This document shows positions 1 through 6,412 of a DNA stretch of 7,353 bases, one piece after another. The notes beneath the pieces were generated by a model that saw only the letters and a program-made list of their open reading frames with translations, did no database searches and was not told where the DNA came from. The first letter of the stretch is position 1, and each line of letters begins with the position of its first letter. The DNA comes from SIG588 sp045599305. GTDB lineage: Bacteria > Bacillota > Clostridia > Oscillospirales > Acutalibacteraceae. The position numbers were made by a program, and so were the translations under genes. The stretch covers positions 1-7,353 of the forward strand of contig JAZRVU010000063.1 in NCBI GenBank assembly GCA_045599305.1, in the 5' to 3' direction.

Positions 1-41
1 CATAAGACGCAAAAGGACGACCCTAAACAGAAGGGGAAAGC

Positions 42-277
42 TTAGCAAGAGGACAGGAAAATACGGGGTAAAACGAGATCGAACTATTATGGCCCACATT
101 TTTTGTTAGCAAGAAAAATTGCTCGTTTTTTTCTCTTGTTAGCAGGAACGCCGATTTTGTTAGCAGGAATTCAAAAATCTTGCTAACATTGTTAGCAGGG
201 ATACCCTGAATAGTATCGAACTGAATGACGCAAACTTTTCAAAAATCTTGCTAACAAGCCAAACAGTTTTGCTAACA
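42..277. repeat. AT-rich cluster of inverted and direct TGTTAGCA repeats
   Basis: Seven exact copies of the 8-mer TGTTAGCA lie here. Four read forward (104-111, 137-144, 158-165, 190-197) and three read as the complement TGCTAACA (181-188, 249-256, 270-277). A partial copy, TTAGCAAG, sits at 42-49. Most copies extend to a consensus near TTGTTAGCA(A/G)G. An 18-base stretch ending in one reverse copy is repeated exactly at 171-188 and 239-256. Copies at 181-188 and 190-197 form a near-perfect palindrome with one central base. Several centre-to-centre distances (33, 21, 21 bp) are close to whole helical turns. The stretch 61-300 is about 37% GC, well below the neighbouring genes. Such arrays usually bind a protein (integrase arm sites, excisionase, replication initiator or repressor), but which one cannot be told from sequence. 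No gene is supported in 1-300. Confidence 0.85.
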
Positions 278-322
278 AACCTCGCAAACAGTTCAAAATG
301 AGCCGGGAAAAGAGAGCAAAAG

Positions 323-365
323 AAAAAGCCGAAAACCCTTTATTTACAAGGGATTTCGGCTTTTT
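323..365. terminator. Bidirectional intrinsic terminator after tRNA-Arg
   Basis: A 13-bp stem (328-340 with 348-360, one mismatch) closes a 7-nt loop. It is flanked by AAAAA at 323-327 and TTTTT at 361-365, so it can stop transcription in both directions. It lies a few bases after the 3' CCA of the minus-strand tRNA-Arg and most likely ends that tRNA transcript. It would also stop any rightward transcript from the repeat region. Confidence 0.85.
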
Positions 366-370
366 ACAAA

Positions 371-447
371 TGGCACCCCGAGGCGGATTCGAACCGCCGA
401 CCTTCCGCTTAGGAGGCGGACGCTCTATCCTGCTGAGCTATCGGGGC
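371..447 (-). tRNA. tRNA-Arg(CCT), intact, CCA encoded
   Basis: The minus strand folds into a complete 77-nt tRNA. The acceptor stem is GCCCCGA with TCGGGGT (a G-T pair at 1:72), the D stem is GCTC/GAGC, and the anticodon stem is TCCGC/GCGGA. The anticodon loop is CTCCTAA, giving anticodon CCT, which reads AGG (arginine). The T arm is GGCGG-TTCGAAT-CCGCC, followed by discriminator G and an encoded CCA. The D loop carries A at position 20, a known arginine identity base. It is transcribed leftward behind a broken tRNA-Arg copy from the promoter at 575-603 and ends at the terminator at 323-365. Its 3' end faces the AT-rich repeat region, which matters because tRNA 3' ends are common integration sites. 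Confidence 0.96.
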
Positions 448-473
448 CTATTCAATTTTGTACTCACAACCTT

Positions 474-494
474 TCGCCTTTTACCGAAAGGCGA
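474..494 (-). other. Perfect hairpin in the spacer between the two tRNA-Arg sequences
   Basis: An 8-bp perfect stem (474-481 with 487-494) with a 5-nt loop lies between the broken and the intact tRNA. No T-run follows on the minus strand, so it does not look like a terminator. It occupies the place where the 3' half of the broken tRNA would be. It may be a processing signal or simply sequence brought in by the rearrangement. Confidence 0.5.
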
Positions 495-509
495 GTGTTA
501 TTCCGTGAC

Positions 510-549
510 CTTAGGAGGCGGTCGCTCTATCCAGCTGAGCTATAGCGAC
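510..549 (-). pseudogene. Broken tRNA-Arg(CCT), 5' half only
   Basis: The minus strand from 549 reads as the 5' half of a tRNA: acceptor strand GTCGCTA, D arm GCTC-AGCTGGATA-GAGC, then the 5' anticodon strand and loop with CTCCTAA (anticodon CCT). It matches the intact tRNA-Arg at 371-447 with two mismatches over about 32 bases from the D arm to the anticodon loop. The expected 3' anticodon strand GCGGT, a T arm with TTCGAAT, and an acceptor strand pairing with GTCGCTA (TAGCGAC or similar) are all missing; unrelated sequence with a hairpin follows. The acceptor strand differs from that of the intact gene, so this was probably a separate gene rather than a fresh duplicate. It cannot give a functional tRNA by itself. 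Confidence 0.8.
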
Positions 550-574
550 ATACGGCGCAACGAGCGCAGGATTT

Positions 575-603
575 ATTTTACACCATTCCGCGTCTCCTGT
601 CAA
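575..603 (-). promoter_or_regulatory. Sigma-A promoter of the tRNA-Arg unit
   Basis: On the minus strand TTGACA (603-598) and TAAAAT (580-575) are separated by exactly 17 bp, close to the sigma-A consensus. Transcription should start near 568 and pass first through the broken tRNA and then the intact tRNA-Arg. No other good promoter was seen between the two, so the intact gene probably depends on this one. Confidence 0.8.
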
Positions 604-614
604 TGCTCACTTTT

Positions 615-643
615 TTGACCAATAATTTTACTGTTTGTATATT
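615..643 (+). promoter_or_regulatory. Possible upstream promoter with a long leader before the lipoprotein gene
   Basis: TTGACC (615-620) and TATATT (638-643) are separated by 17 bp on the plus strand. A transcript from here would begin near 651 and carry about 200 nt before the lipoprotein start. That leader can form GC-rich hairpins, for example GTCGGC pairing with GCCGAC near 744-761. Its -35 lies 11 bp from the -35 of the divergent tRNA promoter. No further gene is supported in 550-850. A separate small RNA is possible, but no terminator for one is visible. Confidence 0.45.
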
Positions 644-787
644 TTGCCATTAGAATTACGATTTTGCCGGAATTTCCGAATTGGTACCCCCCGATTTCGC
701 GGCGGCGGCCGCCTGTTTGCCGCCGTGCGCGGCCATGTTTTCCGGCGTCGGCAGTGCCGCCGACCCGCAAAAAAATTTCCGCCGCTC

Positions 788-816
788 TTGTCATTTGTCG
801 AAAAATCGTGTATAAT
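788..816 (+). promoter_or_regulatory. Sigma-A promoter of the DUF3048 lipoprotein gene
   Basis: TTGTCA (788-793), a 17-bp spacer and a perfect TATAAT (811-816) predict a start of transcription near 823. This leaves a short leader containing AAGGAAG (834-840) 10 nt before the ATG at 851. The promoter lies inside the longer open frame that begins at 635, so it argues strongly for the 851 start. Confidence 0.85.
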
Positions 817-850
817 GGAGGAAGACCAACGGAAAGGAAGTTCTTGCTCT

Positions 851-1930
851 ATGAAATCCCGTATTTTCTCCTGTATCCTCGCCTGCCTGCTCACGCTGAC
901 CCTGCTGACCGGCTGCGCCCAAACGGCCGATCCCGACCCGGTGGGCCCCACCCCCACCACCACGCAGGAGGCGCCCACGACCACCGCGGCCGAAGCACCC
1001 ACGACCACCGCGGCGCCTGTGACGGATACAGCCAAATATAACCGCCTGACCGGCGAATATGACTGCGACGCGGGCGCCAACGCCCGTGCCGTGGGCGTGA
1101 TGGTCGGCAACAACGACCGCTCCCGCCCGCAGATCGGGCTGGCCAACGCCGACGCCTATGTGGAGGCGGAGACGGAGGGCGGCATCACCCGTATGCTGGC
1201 CATCTTCTCCGACCCGTCCCGCGTGCCGGCACAGCTCTGCCCCATCCGCAGTGCCCGTTCCCCCTTCGTGCTGATGGCGCAGGCGCTGGATATCGTGTAT
1301 GTCCACGCCGGCGGCAGTGTGGCCGGGCTGCAGACCCTCGCGAACGTGGGGATCGACTCGGTCAACGCGCTGGGCAACAACGGCAGCACCTTCTGGCGTG
1401 ACGAGGCGATGCGTTCCGCACGCGGCACCGAATACAGCCTTTCCACCGGCGGCAGCAACCTGAAAAACTGCATCGCCTCCCACGGGATCCGCTCCACCTC
1501 CGACCGCGCGCCCTTCACCTTCGGCGACACCGTCACCGGCACCGACTGCACCGAGCTGCAGGTGGTCTTCAGCGGCTCGCAGACCGACTGCTTCGTCTAC
1601 AACGCGGATTCCGGCCTCTACAAAAAGTACGTCGGCAAGCTGGGCAGCGCCTCTGTCCACGTGACCACCGACGGCTCCCCCATCGAGGTGCGCAACGTCG
1701 TGGTGATGTACGACACGAAATATGCCGAAAACGACACCACCATCAATTTCAATTTGAAATCCGGCGCCGGCCTGTTCTTCGCCGGCGGCAAAATGCAGGA
1801 GATCGCGTGGTCGCGCTCCGCCTCCGGCCTCTCATTCACCAAGGACGGCGCCCCCGTCACCTTCCTGCCCGGCAAGACCTACATCTGCCTTGTGAACAAG
1901 GCCAACGCCGGCAGCACCATCACCCGCTGA
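851..1930 (+). CDS. DUF3048 (YerB-like) lipoprotein
   Basis: This 359-aa protein is predicted to be exported and lipid-anchored on the outer face of the membrane. Residues 1-22 form a lipoprotein signal: basic start (KSR), hydrophobic core, then lipobox L19-T20-G21-C22 with C22 as the lipidated cysteine. Residues 23-62 are a Thr/Ala/Pro-rich, probably flexible linker holding two tandem copies of EAPTTTAA. The rest matches my memory of the DUF3048 family of Bacillus YerB, notably the PIRSARS segment at 131-137 and the YVHAGGS segment at 150-156. The length is normal for the family. The biochemical role of DUF3048 proteins is not established, and I infer none beyond surface location. The open frame extends upstream to 635, but the promoter at 788-816 and the Shine-Dalgarno at 834-840 place the start at 851. 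It appears to be a single-gene unit ended by the terminator at 1945-1976. Confidence 0.9.
   Translation: MKSRIFSCILACLLTLTLLTGCAQTADPDPVGPTPTTTQEAPTTTAAEAPTTTAAPVTDTAKYNRLTGEYDCDAGANARAVGVMVGNNDRSRPQIGLANADAYVEAETEGGITRMLAIFSDPSRVPAQLCPIRSARSPFVLMAQALDIVYVHAGGSVAGLQTLANVGIDSVNALGNNGSTFWRDEAMRSARGTEYSLSTGGSNLKNCIASHGIRSTSDRAPFTFGDTVTGTDCTELQVVFSGSQTDCFVYNADSGLYKKYVGKLGSASVHVTTDGSPIEVRNVVVMYDTKYAENDTTINFNLKSGAGLFFAGGKMQEIAWSRSASGLSFTKDGAPVTFLPGKTYICLVNKANAGSTITR
968..1015 (+). repeat. Two tandem 24-bp units coding EAPTTTAA
   Basis: Two adjacent in-frame 24-bp units (968-991 and 992-1015) each encode EAPTTTAA in the linker just after the lipidated cysteine. They differ at only a few third positions. 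Such repeats can change copy number and so alter the tether length between membrane and folded domain. Confidence 0.8.
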
Positions 1931-1944
1931 ACCCTTTGGCTTCA

Positions 1945-1976
1945 CCCGGCAGTCCGTGCGGATTGCCGGGTTTTTT
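1945..1976 (+). terminator. Intrinsic terminator of the lipoprotein gene
   Basis: A GC-rich stem pairs CCCGGCA (1945-1951) with TGCCGGG (1964-1970). It continues inward through a G-T pair and TCCG/CGGA to a tiny loop, and six T residues follow at 1971-1976. It lies 14 nt after the stop codon and ends transcription before the promoter of the next gene. Confidence 0.92.
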
Positions 1977-1984
1977 CTTTTCCC

Positions 1985-2013
1985 TTGCAATGCCGTGCGC
2001 CCCGTGTTAAAAT
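1985..2013 (+). promoter_or_regulatory. Extended -10 promoter of the GHL6-like hydrolase unit
   Basis: TTGCAA (1985-1990) and TAAAAT (2008-2013) are 17 bp apart, and TG at 2005-2006 gives an extended -10 (TGnTAAAAT). Transcription should start near 2020. GGAG at 2034-2037 is 9 nt before the ATG at 2047. No operator or catabolite-control site was recognised. Confidence 0.75.
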
Positions 2014-2046
2014 GAAGGCAACGAAAGCGAAACGGAGCTGATCGAA

Positions 2047-3993
2047 ATGAAAAAACGCCGGGACTGTTATTTCGGCCTGCACTTTGATCTTCACGCCCAC
2101 CCCGACACCTGCCCCGTGCCTCTGGGCGAGAGCCTGACAGAGGAGCACATCCGGGAGATCTGCCGCACGGTGAAGCCCGACTTTCTGCAGATCGACTGCA
2201 AGGGCCACCCGGGCTGGGCTTCCTACCCCTCGGCGCTGGAAAACGCGATGCCGCATTTCAAGGGCGACCCGCTGGCGCTGTGGCGCCGCGTGACCGCCGA
2301 AGAGGATGTCGCGCTGTATGTCCACTATTCCGGTGTGGTGGATCGCCGGTACTGTGACACCCACCCCGACCAGCGGGTGATCCGGGAGGACGGCACCCCC
2401 CACCCGGAGACCACCCGCACCATCGGCAGTTACGCCGATGACCTGCTGATCCCGCAGATGACGGAGCTTTATGAAAAGTACGGCATCAACGGCGCGTGGA
2501 TCGACGGCGAATGCTGGGGCACCCGTGCCGATTTCCACCCCGACACGGTGGCGGCGTTCGAAAAAGAGACCGGCATCGCGCTTGCCGGCGATCTGCCCAC
2601 CTCGCCCGATCACCCGGCCTATCACGCCTACCGCGAATTCTGCCGCGAACTGTTCCGCCGGTATCTGCGGCACTACACCGACACCCTGCACGCCCGCTGC
2701 CCCGGCTTTGAGGTGGCCTCCAACTGGGCGTTCAGCGACCATATGCCCGAAGCGCCCACGGCGAACGTGGACTTCATCTCCGGCGATCTGAACCCCGCCG
2801 ACAGCTTCCGCTCCGCCCGCTATGCGGGGCGCGCCATTGCCCAACAGGGGCGGCCGTGGGATCTCATGTCGTGGAATTTCCGCATCAACGGCGCCCACCT
2901 GCCCAAGCATCCCGTTCAGGTCATGCAGGAGGCGGCGGCCGTTATCTCGCTGGGCGGCGGCTTCCAGCATTACATCACCCAGTACAAAGACATCTCCCCC
3001 CGCATGGAGCAGATCCGCCGCATGGCGCCGGTGGCCGACTTCGTGCGGGCGCGTCAGCCCTTCTGTTTTCGCGGCCGGGCACACCATCAGGTCGCGCTGC
3101 TGCTCTCCACCTATGACCGCGGCCGCGAATCCGAGCTGCTCTATTCCCGCAACGGCTACGAAAAGATCATGGGGCTGACCTCGCTGCTGTGCGACATCGG
3201 CCACTCCACCGAGATCGTGTCGGAGCACACCCTTGCGGGTCACTGTGCCGACTACCCCGTCATCGCGGTGCCGGAGACCTACGCCGGACTGGCGGACGAG
3301 ACGGTCAAAGAACTGCTCGCCTACGCCGAAGCGGGCGGCAGTCTGCTGTTGGTGGGGCCCCACACCTGCGGCCTCTTCGCCGCGGCGGGCGCACCGCTCA
3401 CCGTGGGTAAGCCGCAGCAGGACCCCTTCTTCACGGTGGACGACACCGGCGACGCCGCACAGGATCTCGGCCGTGCCGGTGACTGCTGCACCGTCTCGGC
3501 CGCAGAGCAGACGGTGATCGCCGCCGTCTACGCCGACCGGCTCGGCGCCCCGCGGGAGCCGCTGGCCATCGTCGCCCCCTGCGGCAAGGGCAGGATCGCC
3601 GCGATCGGCGCCGATTTCGGCTTCGCCTATCTCACCAAAACGCAGTATCTGCACCAAAAGACCGTTGACCGGCTGCTGGCGCTGCTCTACACCCCGTCGG
3701 TACAGCGGCTGAGCGCCGAGGGCGCGCTGGAGATCACCGATCTGCGCCTGAACGGCCGGCAGTTCATCCAACTCGTCAACGGCAACGGCCGCCACGCCGA
3801 TCCCACCTGCGTCACCGAATCGGCCATCCCCGCCTGCCGGGACATCACCCTTTCGATCGCCGCCGGCCAAAAACCGCAGGCGCTGCTGCTGCAGCCCGCG
3901 GGTGCACCGCTTCCCTTCGTGTGGGAGAACGGCCGCGCCGTCGTGACGGTGGATCGGGTGGATCTGCATGAGATCATCGAGGTGGTGGAATAA
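2047..3993 (+). CDS. Putative glycoside hydrolase, GHL6-like, with GATase-like domain
   Basis: This 648-aa protein has no signal peptide and is probably cytoplasmic. The N-terminal part (about 1-330) resembles the TIM-barrel hypothetical glycosyl hydrolase family GHL6, distantly like alpha-L-fucosidases. It has YFGLHFDLHAH (8-18), the segment DFLQIDCKGHPGWASYP (45-61) and GAWIDGECWG (149-158). D153 and E155 in the last segment are candidate catalytic acids, by analogy only. Around 340-545 a glutamine-amidotransferase-like fold resembling the trimerisation domain of beta-galactosidases is suggested by YPVIAVPETY (403-412) and the GGSLLLVGPH strand. The last ~90 residues look like a small beta-sandwich. 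The family has no firmly assigned substrate as far as I know, so sugar and linkage stay open. It is the first gene of a two-gene unit; the next starts 3 nt after its stop. No transporter or sugar regulator accompanies it in the window. Confidence 0.75.
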   Translation: MKKRRDCYFGLHFDLHAHPDTCPVPLGESLTEEHIREICRTVKPDFLQIDCKGHPGWASYPSALENAMPHFKGDPLALWRRVTAEEDVALYVHYSGVVDRRYCDTHPDQRVIREDGTPHPETTRTIGSYADDLLIPQMTELYEKYGINGAWIDGECWGTRADFHPDTVAAFEKETGIALAGDLPTSPDHPAYHAYREFCRELFRRYLRHYTDTLHARCPGFEVASNWAFSDHMPEAPTANVDFISGDLNPADSFRSARYAGRAIAQQGRPWDLMSWNFRINGAHLPKHPVQVMQEAAAVISLGGGFQHYITQYKDISPRMEQIRRMAPVADFVRARQPFCFRGRAHHQVALLLSTYDRGRESELLYSRNGYEKIMGLTSLLCDIGHSTEIVSEHTLAGHCADYPVIAVPETYAGLADETVKELLAYAEAGGSLLLVGPHTCGLFAAAGAPLTVGKPQQDPFFTVDDTGDAAQDLGRAGDCCTVSAAEQTVIAAVYADRLGAPREPLAIVAPCGKGRIAAIGADFGFAYLTKTQYLHQKTVDRLLALLYTPSVQRLSAEGALEITDLRLNGRQFIQLVNGNGRHADPTCVTESAIPACRDITLSIAAGQKPQALLLQPAGAPLPFVWENGRAVVTVDRVDLHEIIEVVE

Positions 3994-3996
3994 GCC

Positions 3997-4518
3997 ATGA
4001 TCCATACCGACTATGCCATCGACGCACTGGACGTCCTGCTTTGCGAAGACTGCCTCATGGAGCGGTACGCTCCGCTGCTCGCCCATAAGGAGCGGCTGCT
4101 GACCGGCCTGCGGCGGCAGGGCTGCCGGACAAAAAGCGACGCGGCCGCCCTTTCGGACGCCGTGTTCGCGCAGATGGGGGTGGACGACCCCGCACTGCTT
4201 TTGCTGTTTCGCCGCTTTCTGACGATATACGACCCGTCCCCCGCGAAATTCCGGGAGATCGAAAAGGTCTGCGCCGACGAAAAGGAGCGGGCGGCCTTTC
4301 GGGAGCTTTATCATCTGCCGGGTGTCAAAGCCATCCGGGCGGCGCTCTACTGCCGCGCCGGGTACACCCGCCTTGAAGACTTTGCCGGTGCGTCCGAAAA
4401 GGACGTGCTGGAAAAGACCGCCCGCACCATCGCGCAGGAGCACCTGTCCTGCGCGGTGCCGCTGCCCAAAGAGGTGCGCACCCACATCGCCGTGGCCAGG
4501 GCGTTTTTGTGGGACTGA
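3997..4518 (+). CDS. Hypothetical protein with helix-hairpin-helix-like C-terminal half
   Basis: I do not recognise this 173-aa protein as a named family. It is predicted to be mostly helical, soluble, without signal or membrane segments. Residues 105-148 (LPGVKAIRAALYCRAGYT at 107-124, then LEDFAGASEKDVLEKT) have the pattern of a helix-hairpin-helix or DUF4332/TfoX-C type unit, in which LPGV plays the hairpin part. Such units often bind DNA or mediate protein contact, but function is not proven here. Four cysteines are in the first 120 residues (C16, C19, C43, C92) plus C119 and C151. C16 and C19 form a CEDC pair, with no obvious second pair for a zinc site. The start lies 3 nt after the hydrolase stop; a GAGGTGG (3979-3985) inside the end of that gene is 11 nt upstream, so translation is probably coupled. 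It is closed by the terminator at 4526-4563. Confidence 0.8.
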   Translation: MIHTDYAIDALDVLLCEDCLMERYAPLLAHKERLLTGLRRQGCRTKSDAAALSDAVFAQMGVDDPALLLLFRRFLTIYDPSPAKFREIEKVCADEKERAAFRELYHLPGVKAIRAALYCRAGYTRLEDFAGASEKDVLEKTARTIAQEHLSCAVPLPKEVRTHIAVARAFLWD

Positions 4519-4525
4519 ACAAAAC

Positions 4526-4563
4526 AAAAGCCCGTCGAAGAATTTTTCTTCGACGGGCTTTTT
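4526..4563. terminator. Perfect bidirectional terminator between convergent genes
   Basis: A perfect 17-bp stem (4526-4542 with 4546-4562) with a TTT loop has a T-run on the plus strand (4559-4563) and A-runs at 4521-4524 and 4526-4529 that act as T-runs on the minus strand. It lies 8 nt after the stop of the rightward hypothetical gene and 14 nt after the stop of the leftward pepF, so it serves both. Confidence 0.95.
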
Positions 4564-4576
4564 CATGCGGTCATCG

Positions 4577-6379
4577 TCACTTGCAGAGCTCTTCCATTTC
4601 GGCGATCAGTTCTTCGAACAGCGCCAGCGCATCGTTCACGGGGGCGGGACTGCTCATGTCCACACCGGCGATCTTCAAAAGCGAGATCGGGTCGGTGCTG
4701 CTGCCGCCGGAGAGGAAGCGCTTGTAATCCGCCACGGCGGGCGCGCCCTCGTTCAGGATGCGGTTGGCGATGGCCACGGCGGCGGAGAAGCCGGTGGCAT
4801 ACTGGAAGACGTAATAGTCATAGAAGAAATGCGGGATGCGCGCCCACTCGAGCGCGATACCGTCGTCCGAGATCATGTCCGGGCCGAAATAGAGCTTGTT
4901 GAGCTCGTGATATTTCGCGCACAGGGCGTCGGCGGTGAGCTGCTCGCCGCTTTCGGACATCTGCCCCATCATCAGCTCGAATTCCGCAAACATGGTCTGG
5001 CGGTAGACGGTGCCCTTGAACTGGTCGAGGAAGTGGTTGATGAGGTAGGCGCGCTGTTTTTTGTCGGTCGTCTTCTTCAGCAGGTGACGCATCAGCAGCA
5101 CCTCGTTGCAGGTGGAGGCGACCTCCGCCACGAAAATGACGTAATCGGCGGTGTTCACCGGCTGGTTGTGGGTGCTGTGGTAACTGTGCAGTGCGTGACC
5201 CATCTCGTGCGCGAGGGTGAACATACTGTCGAGATTGTCCTGCTGGTTGAGCAGCACATAGGGGTGCGGACGGGAACTGCCGCTGGAATAGGCGCCGCTG
5301 CGCTTGCCCACGTTTTCGTACACGTCGATCCAGCGGTTGTCAAAGCCCTCCTTGAGCAGTGCCACATAATCCTCGCCCAGCACGGCCAGCGCCTCGAGCA
5401 CCGTCTCCTTCGCCTTGCCGAAGGGGATCTCCTCGGCGGCGTCCGCCACGATGGGGGTGTAGACATCGTACATATGCAGCTCGTCTACCCCCAGCAGCTT
5501 CTTGCGCAGGGCGACATAGCGGTACATCTTATCGAGATTGGCGTGCACCGCCTCGATGAGGCTGTGATACACGCTCACCGGCACCTCGGTGCCGTCCAGC
5601 GACGCCTCCAGCGTGGAGCCGTAGCGGCGGGCGTCCGCAAAGAAGCGCAGCTGCTTGAACTGGGCGTCCAGCGTGGCGGCCACGGTGTTCTTGTACCGCC
5701 CCAACTCGTTATAGTAGGTCTCGAACACGCGGCGGCGGAAGTCGGCATCGTCGCTTTCGAGCAGCAGGGTGAAGGTGGCGTTGGTCAGCGGGCAGGCGTT
5801 GCCGGCGGCGTCCGTCACGTCCGGGAAGGTGAGGTCGGCATTGTGGAACATACTGCTGATGGAGCCGGGCGCCTCCGCCATCTCACCGGCCGAAGCCAGC
5901 AGCCGCTCGCACTCGGGCGAGAGGATGTGTGCCGCGCGGCGGCGGATCTGATAGAGCGAGCGGCGATAGACCTCCAGCGCCGGCTCGGTTTTGTAAAAGC
6001 CGTTCAGCGTCTCCTCGTCGATCGCCATGATCTCCGGCGTGGCGAAGGCCGCCGCGCTGCGGATGGCCACATAGATGCCGGTGGCCTTGCCGCGCAGATC
6101 CTGATAAAAACTGTCGGCGGTGTCCTCGTCACCCTTGCAGCTGGCGTAGCCGAACAACTGCTCGAGCCGCAGGCTCACCTCGTCCTCCAGCCGCAAAAAC
6201 GCGAGCAGGTCGGCCGCGCTGCGGCCCAGCGTGCCCTGCGCCGCGGCGATCTGCGCGGGCAGCGCCTTCATCGCCTCATACTCGGCGAGCCACAGTTCGT
6301 CGCTTTCGAACATATCCTTGAGATTCCATGTCACTTCCTGTGGCACCTCACAGCGCTTGAGGATCGTTTTTTCAGCCAT
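4577..6379 (-). CDS. pepF: Oligoendopeptidase F (M3 family zinc metallopeptidase)
   Basis: This 600-aa cytoplasmic zinc peptidase cuts short peptides of roughly 7-20 residues and so recycles imported or internal peptides. The zinc site is clear: H391-E392-M393-G394-H395, with E419 in the VAEVAST segment as the third ligand. The conserved FYDYYVFQYATG block at 519-530 contributes the tyrosines typical of the M3 active site. The N-terminal helical domain of the PepF type spans about 110-180, and the length is normal for PepF. The frame is open to an ATG at 6406, but GGGAGG (6388-6393) lies 8 nt before the ATG at 6379. The promoter at 6413-6441 would start transcription near 6406, so 6379 is preferred. 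It follows noc by 39 nt on the same strand with no terminator between, so it can be read both from its own promoter and by read-through. Confidence 0.96.
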   Translation of the reverse strand: MAEKTILKRCEVPQEVTWNLKDMFESDELWLAEYEAMKALPAQIAAAQGTLGRSAADLLAFLRLEDEVSLRLEQLFGYASCKGDEDTADSFYQDLRGKATGIYVAIRSAAAFATPEIMAIDEETLNGFYKTEPALEVYRRSLYQIRRRAAHILSPECERLLASAGEMAEAPGSISSMFHNADLTFPDVTDAAGNACPLTNATFTLLLESDDADFRRRVFETYYNELGRYKNTVAATLDAQFKQLRFFADARRYGSTLEASLDGTEVPVSVYHSLIEAVHANLDKMYRYVALRKKLLGVDELHMYDVYTPIVADAAEEIPFGKAKETVLEALAVLGEDYVALLKEGFDNRWIDVYENVGKRSGAYSSGSSRPHPYVLLNQQDNLDSMFTLAHEMGHALHSYHSTHNQPVNTADYVIFVAEVASTCNEVLLMRHLLKKTTDKKQRAYLINHFLDQFKGTVYRQTMFAEFELMMGQMSESGEQLTADALCAKYHELNKLYFGPDMISDDGIALEWARIPHFFYDYYVFQYATGFSAAVAIANRILNEGAPAVADYKRFLSGGSSTDPISLLKIAGVDMSSPAPVNDALALFEELIAEMEELCK

Positions 6380-6387
6380 TTGCAAAA

Positions 6388-6393
6388 CCTCCC
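6388..6393 (-). promoter_or_regulatory. Ribosome binding site that fixes the pepF start
   Basis: GGGAGG on the minus strand, 8 nt before the ATG at 6379. The alternative upstream ATG at 6406 has no such site and coincides with the predicted transcription start, so the shorter protein is chosen. Confidence 0.85.
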
Positions 6394-6412
6394 GTTTTTT
6401 CGTCATACGCCT

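Noticed and set aside
1..45. Possible end of a gene entering from the left (HKTQKDDPKQKGKA then stop)
   Set aside because: Only 14 codons are visible, another frame is open longer, and there is nothing to compare. It could be the tail of an integrase or any other gene, but it is not supportable.
189..216. Weak promoter TTGTTA-N16-TAGTAT inside the repeat array
   Set aside because: The match is poor, and the -35 is simply part of a repeat copy; no gene follows before the terminator at 323-365.
42..277. CRISPR array or DnaA-box origin
   Set aside because: Repeats are only about 8-11 bp, occur in both orientations with uneven spacing, and no TTATCCACA-type box is present.
510..549. Group I intron splitting tRNA-Arg(CCT)
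   Set aside because: Bacterial tRNA-Arg(CCT) introns are known, but here only about 60 bases separate the 5' half from the next intact tRNA, too short for an intron, and the two acceptor strands differ.
298..618. 106-codon plus-strand frame over the tRNA genes
   Set aside because: It lies across the terminator, the intact tRNA-Arg and the tRNA promoter, so it cannot be a real protein gene.
635..850. 72-codon upstream extension of the lipoprotein frame
   Set aside because: The strong promoter at 788-816 and the ribosome site at 834-840 lie inside it, and the lipoprotein signal begins only at 851.
1942..4566. 874-codon open frame on the minus strand opposite the hydrolase gene
   Set aside because: It runs antisense to two well-supported genes, contains the terminator at 4526-4563, is full of Gly/Arg/Val/His as expected for the mirror of GC-rich codons, and shows no family features.
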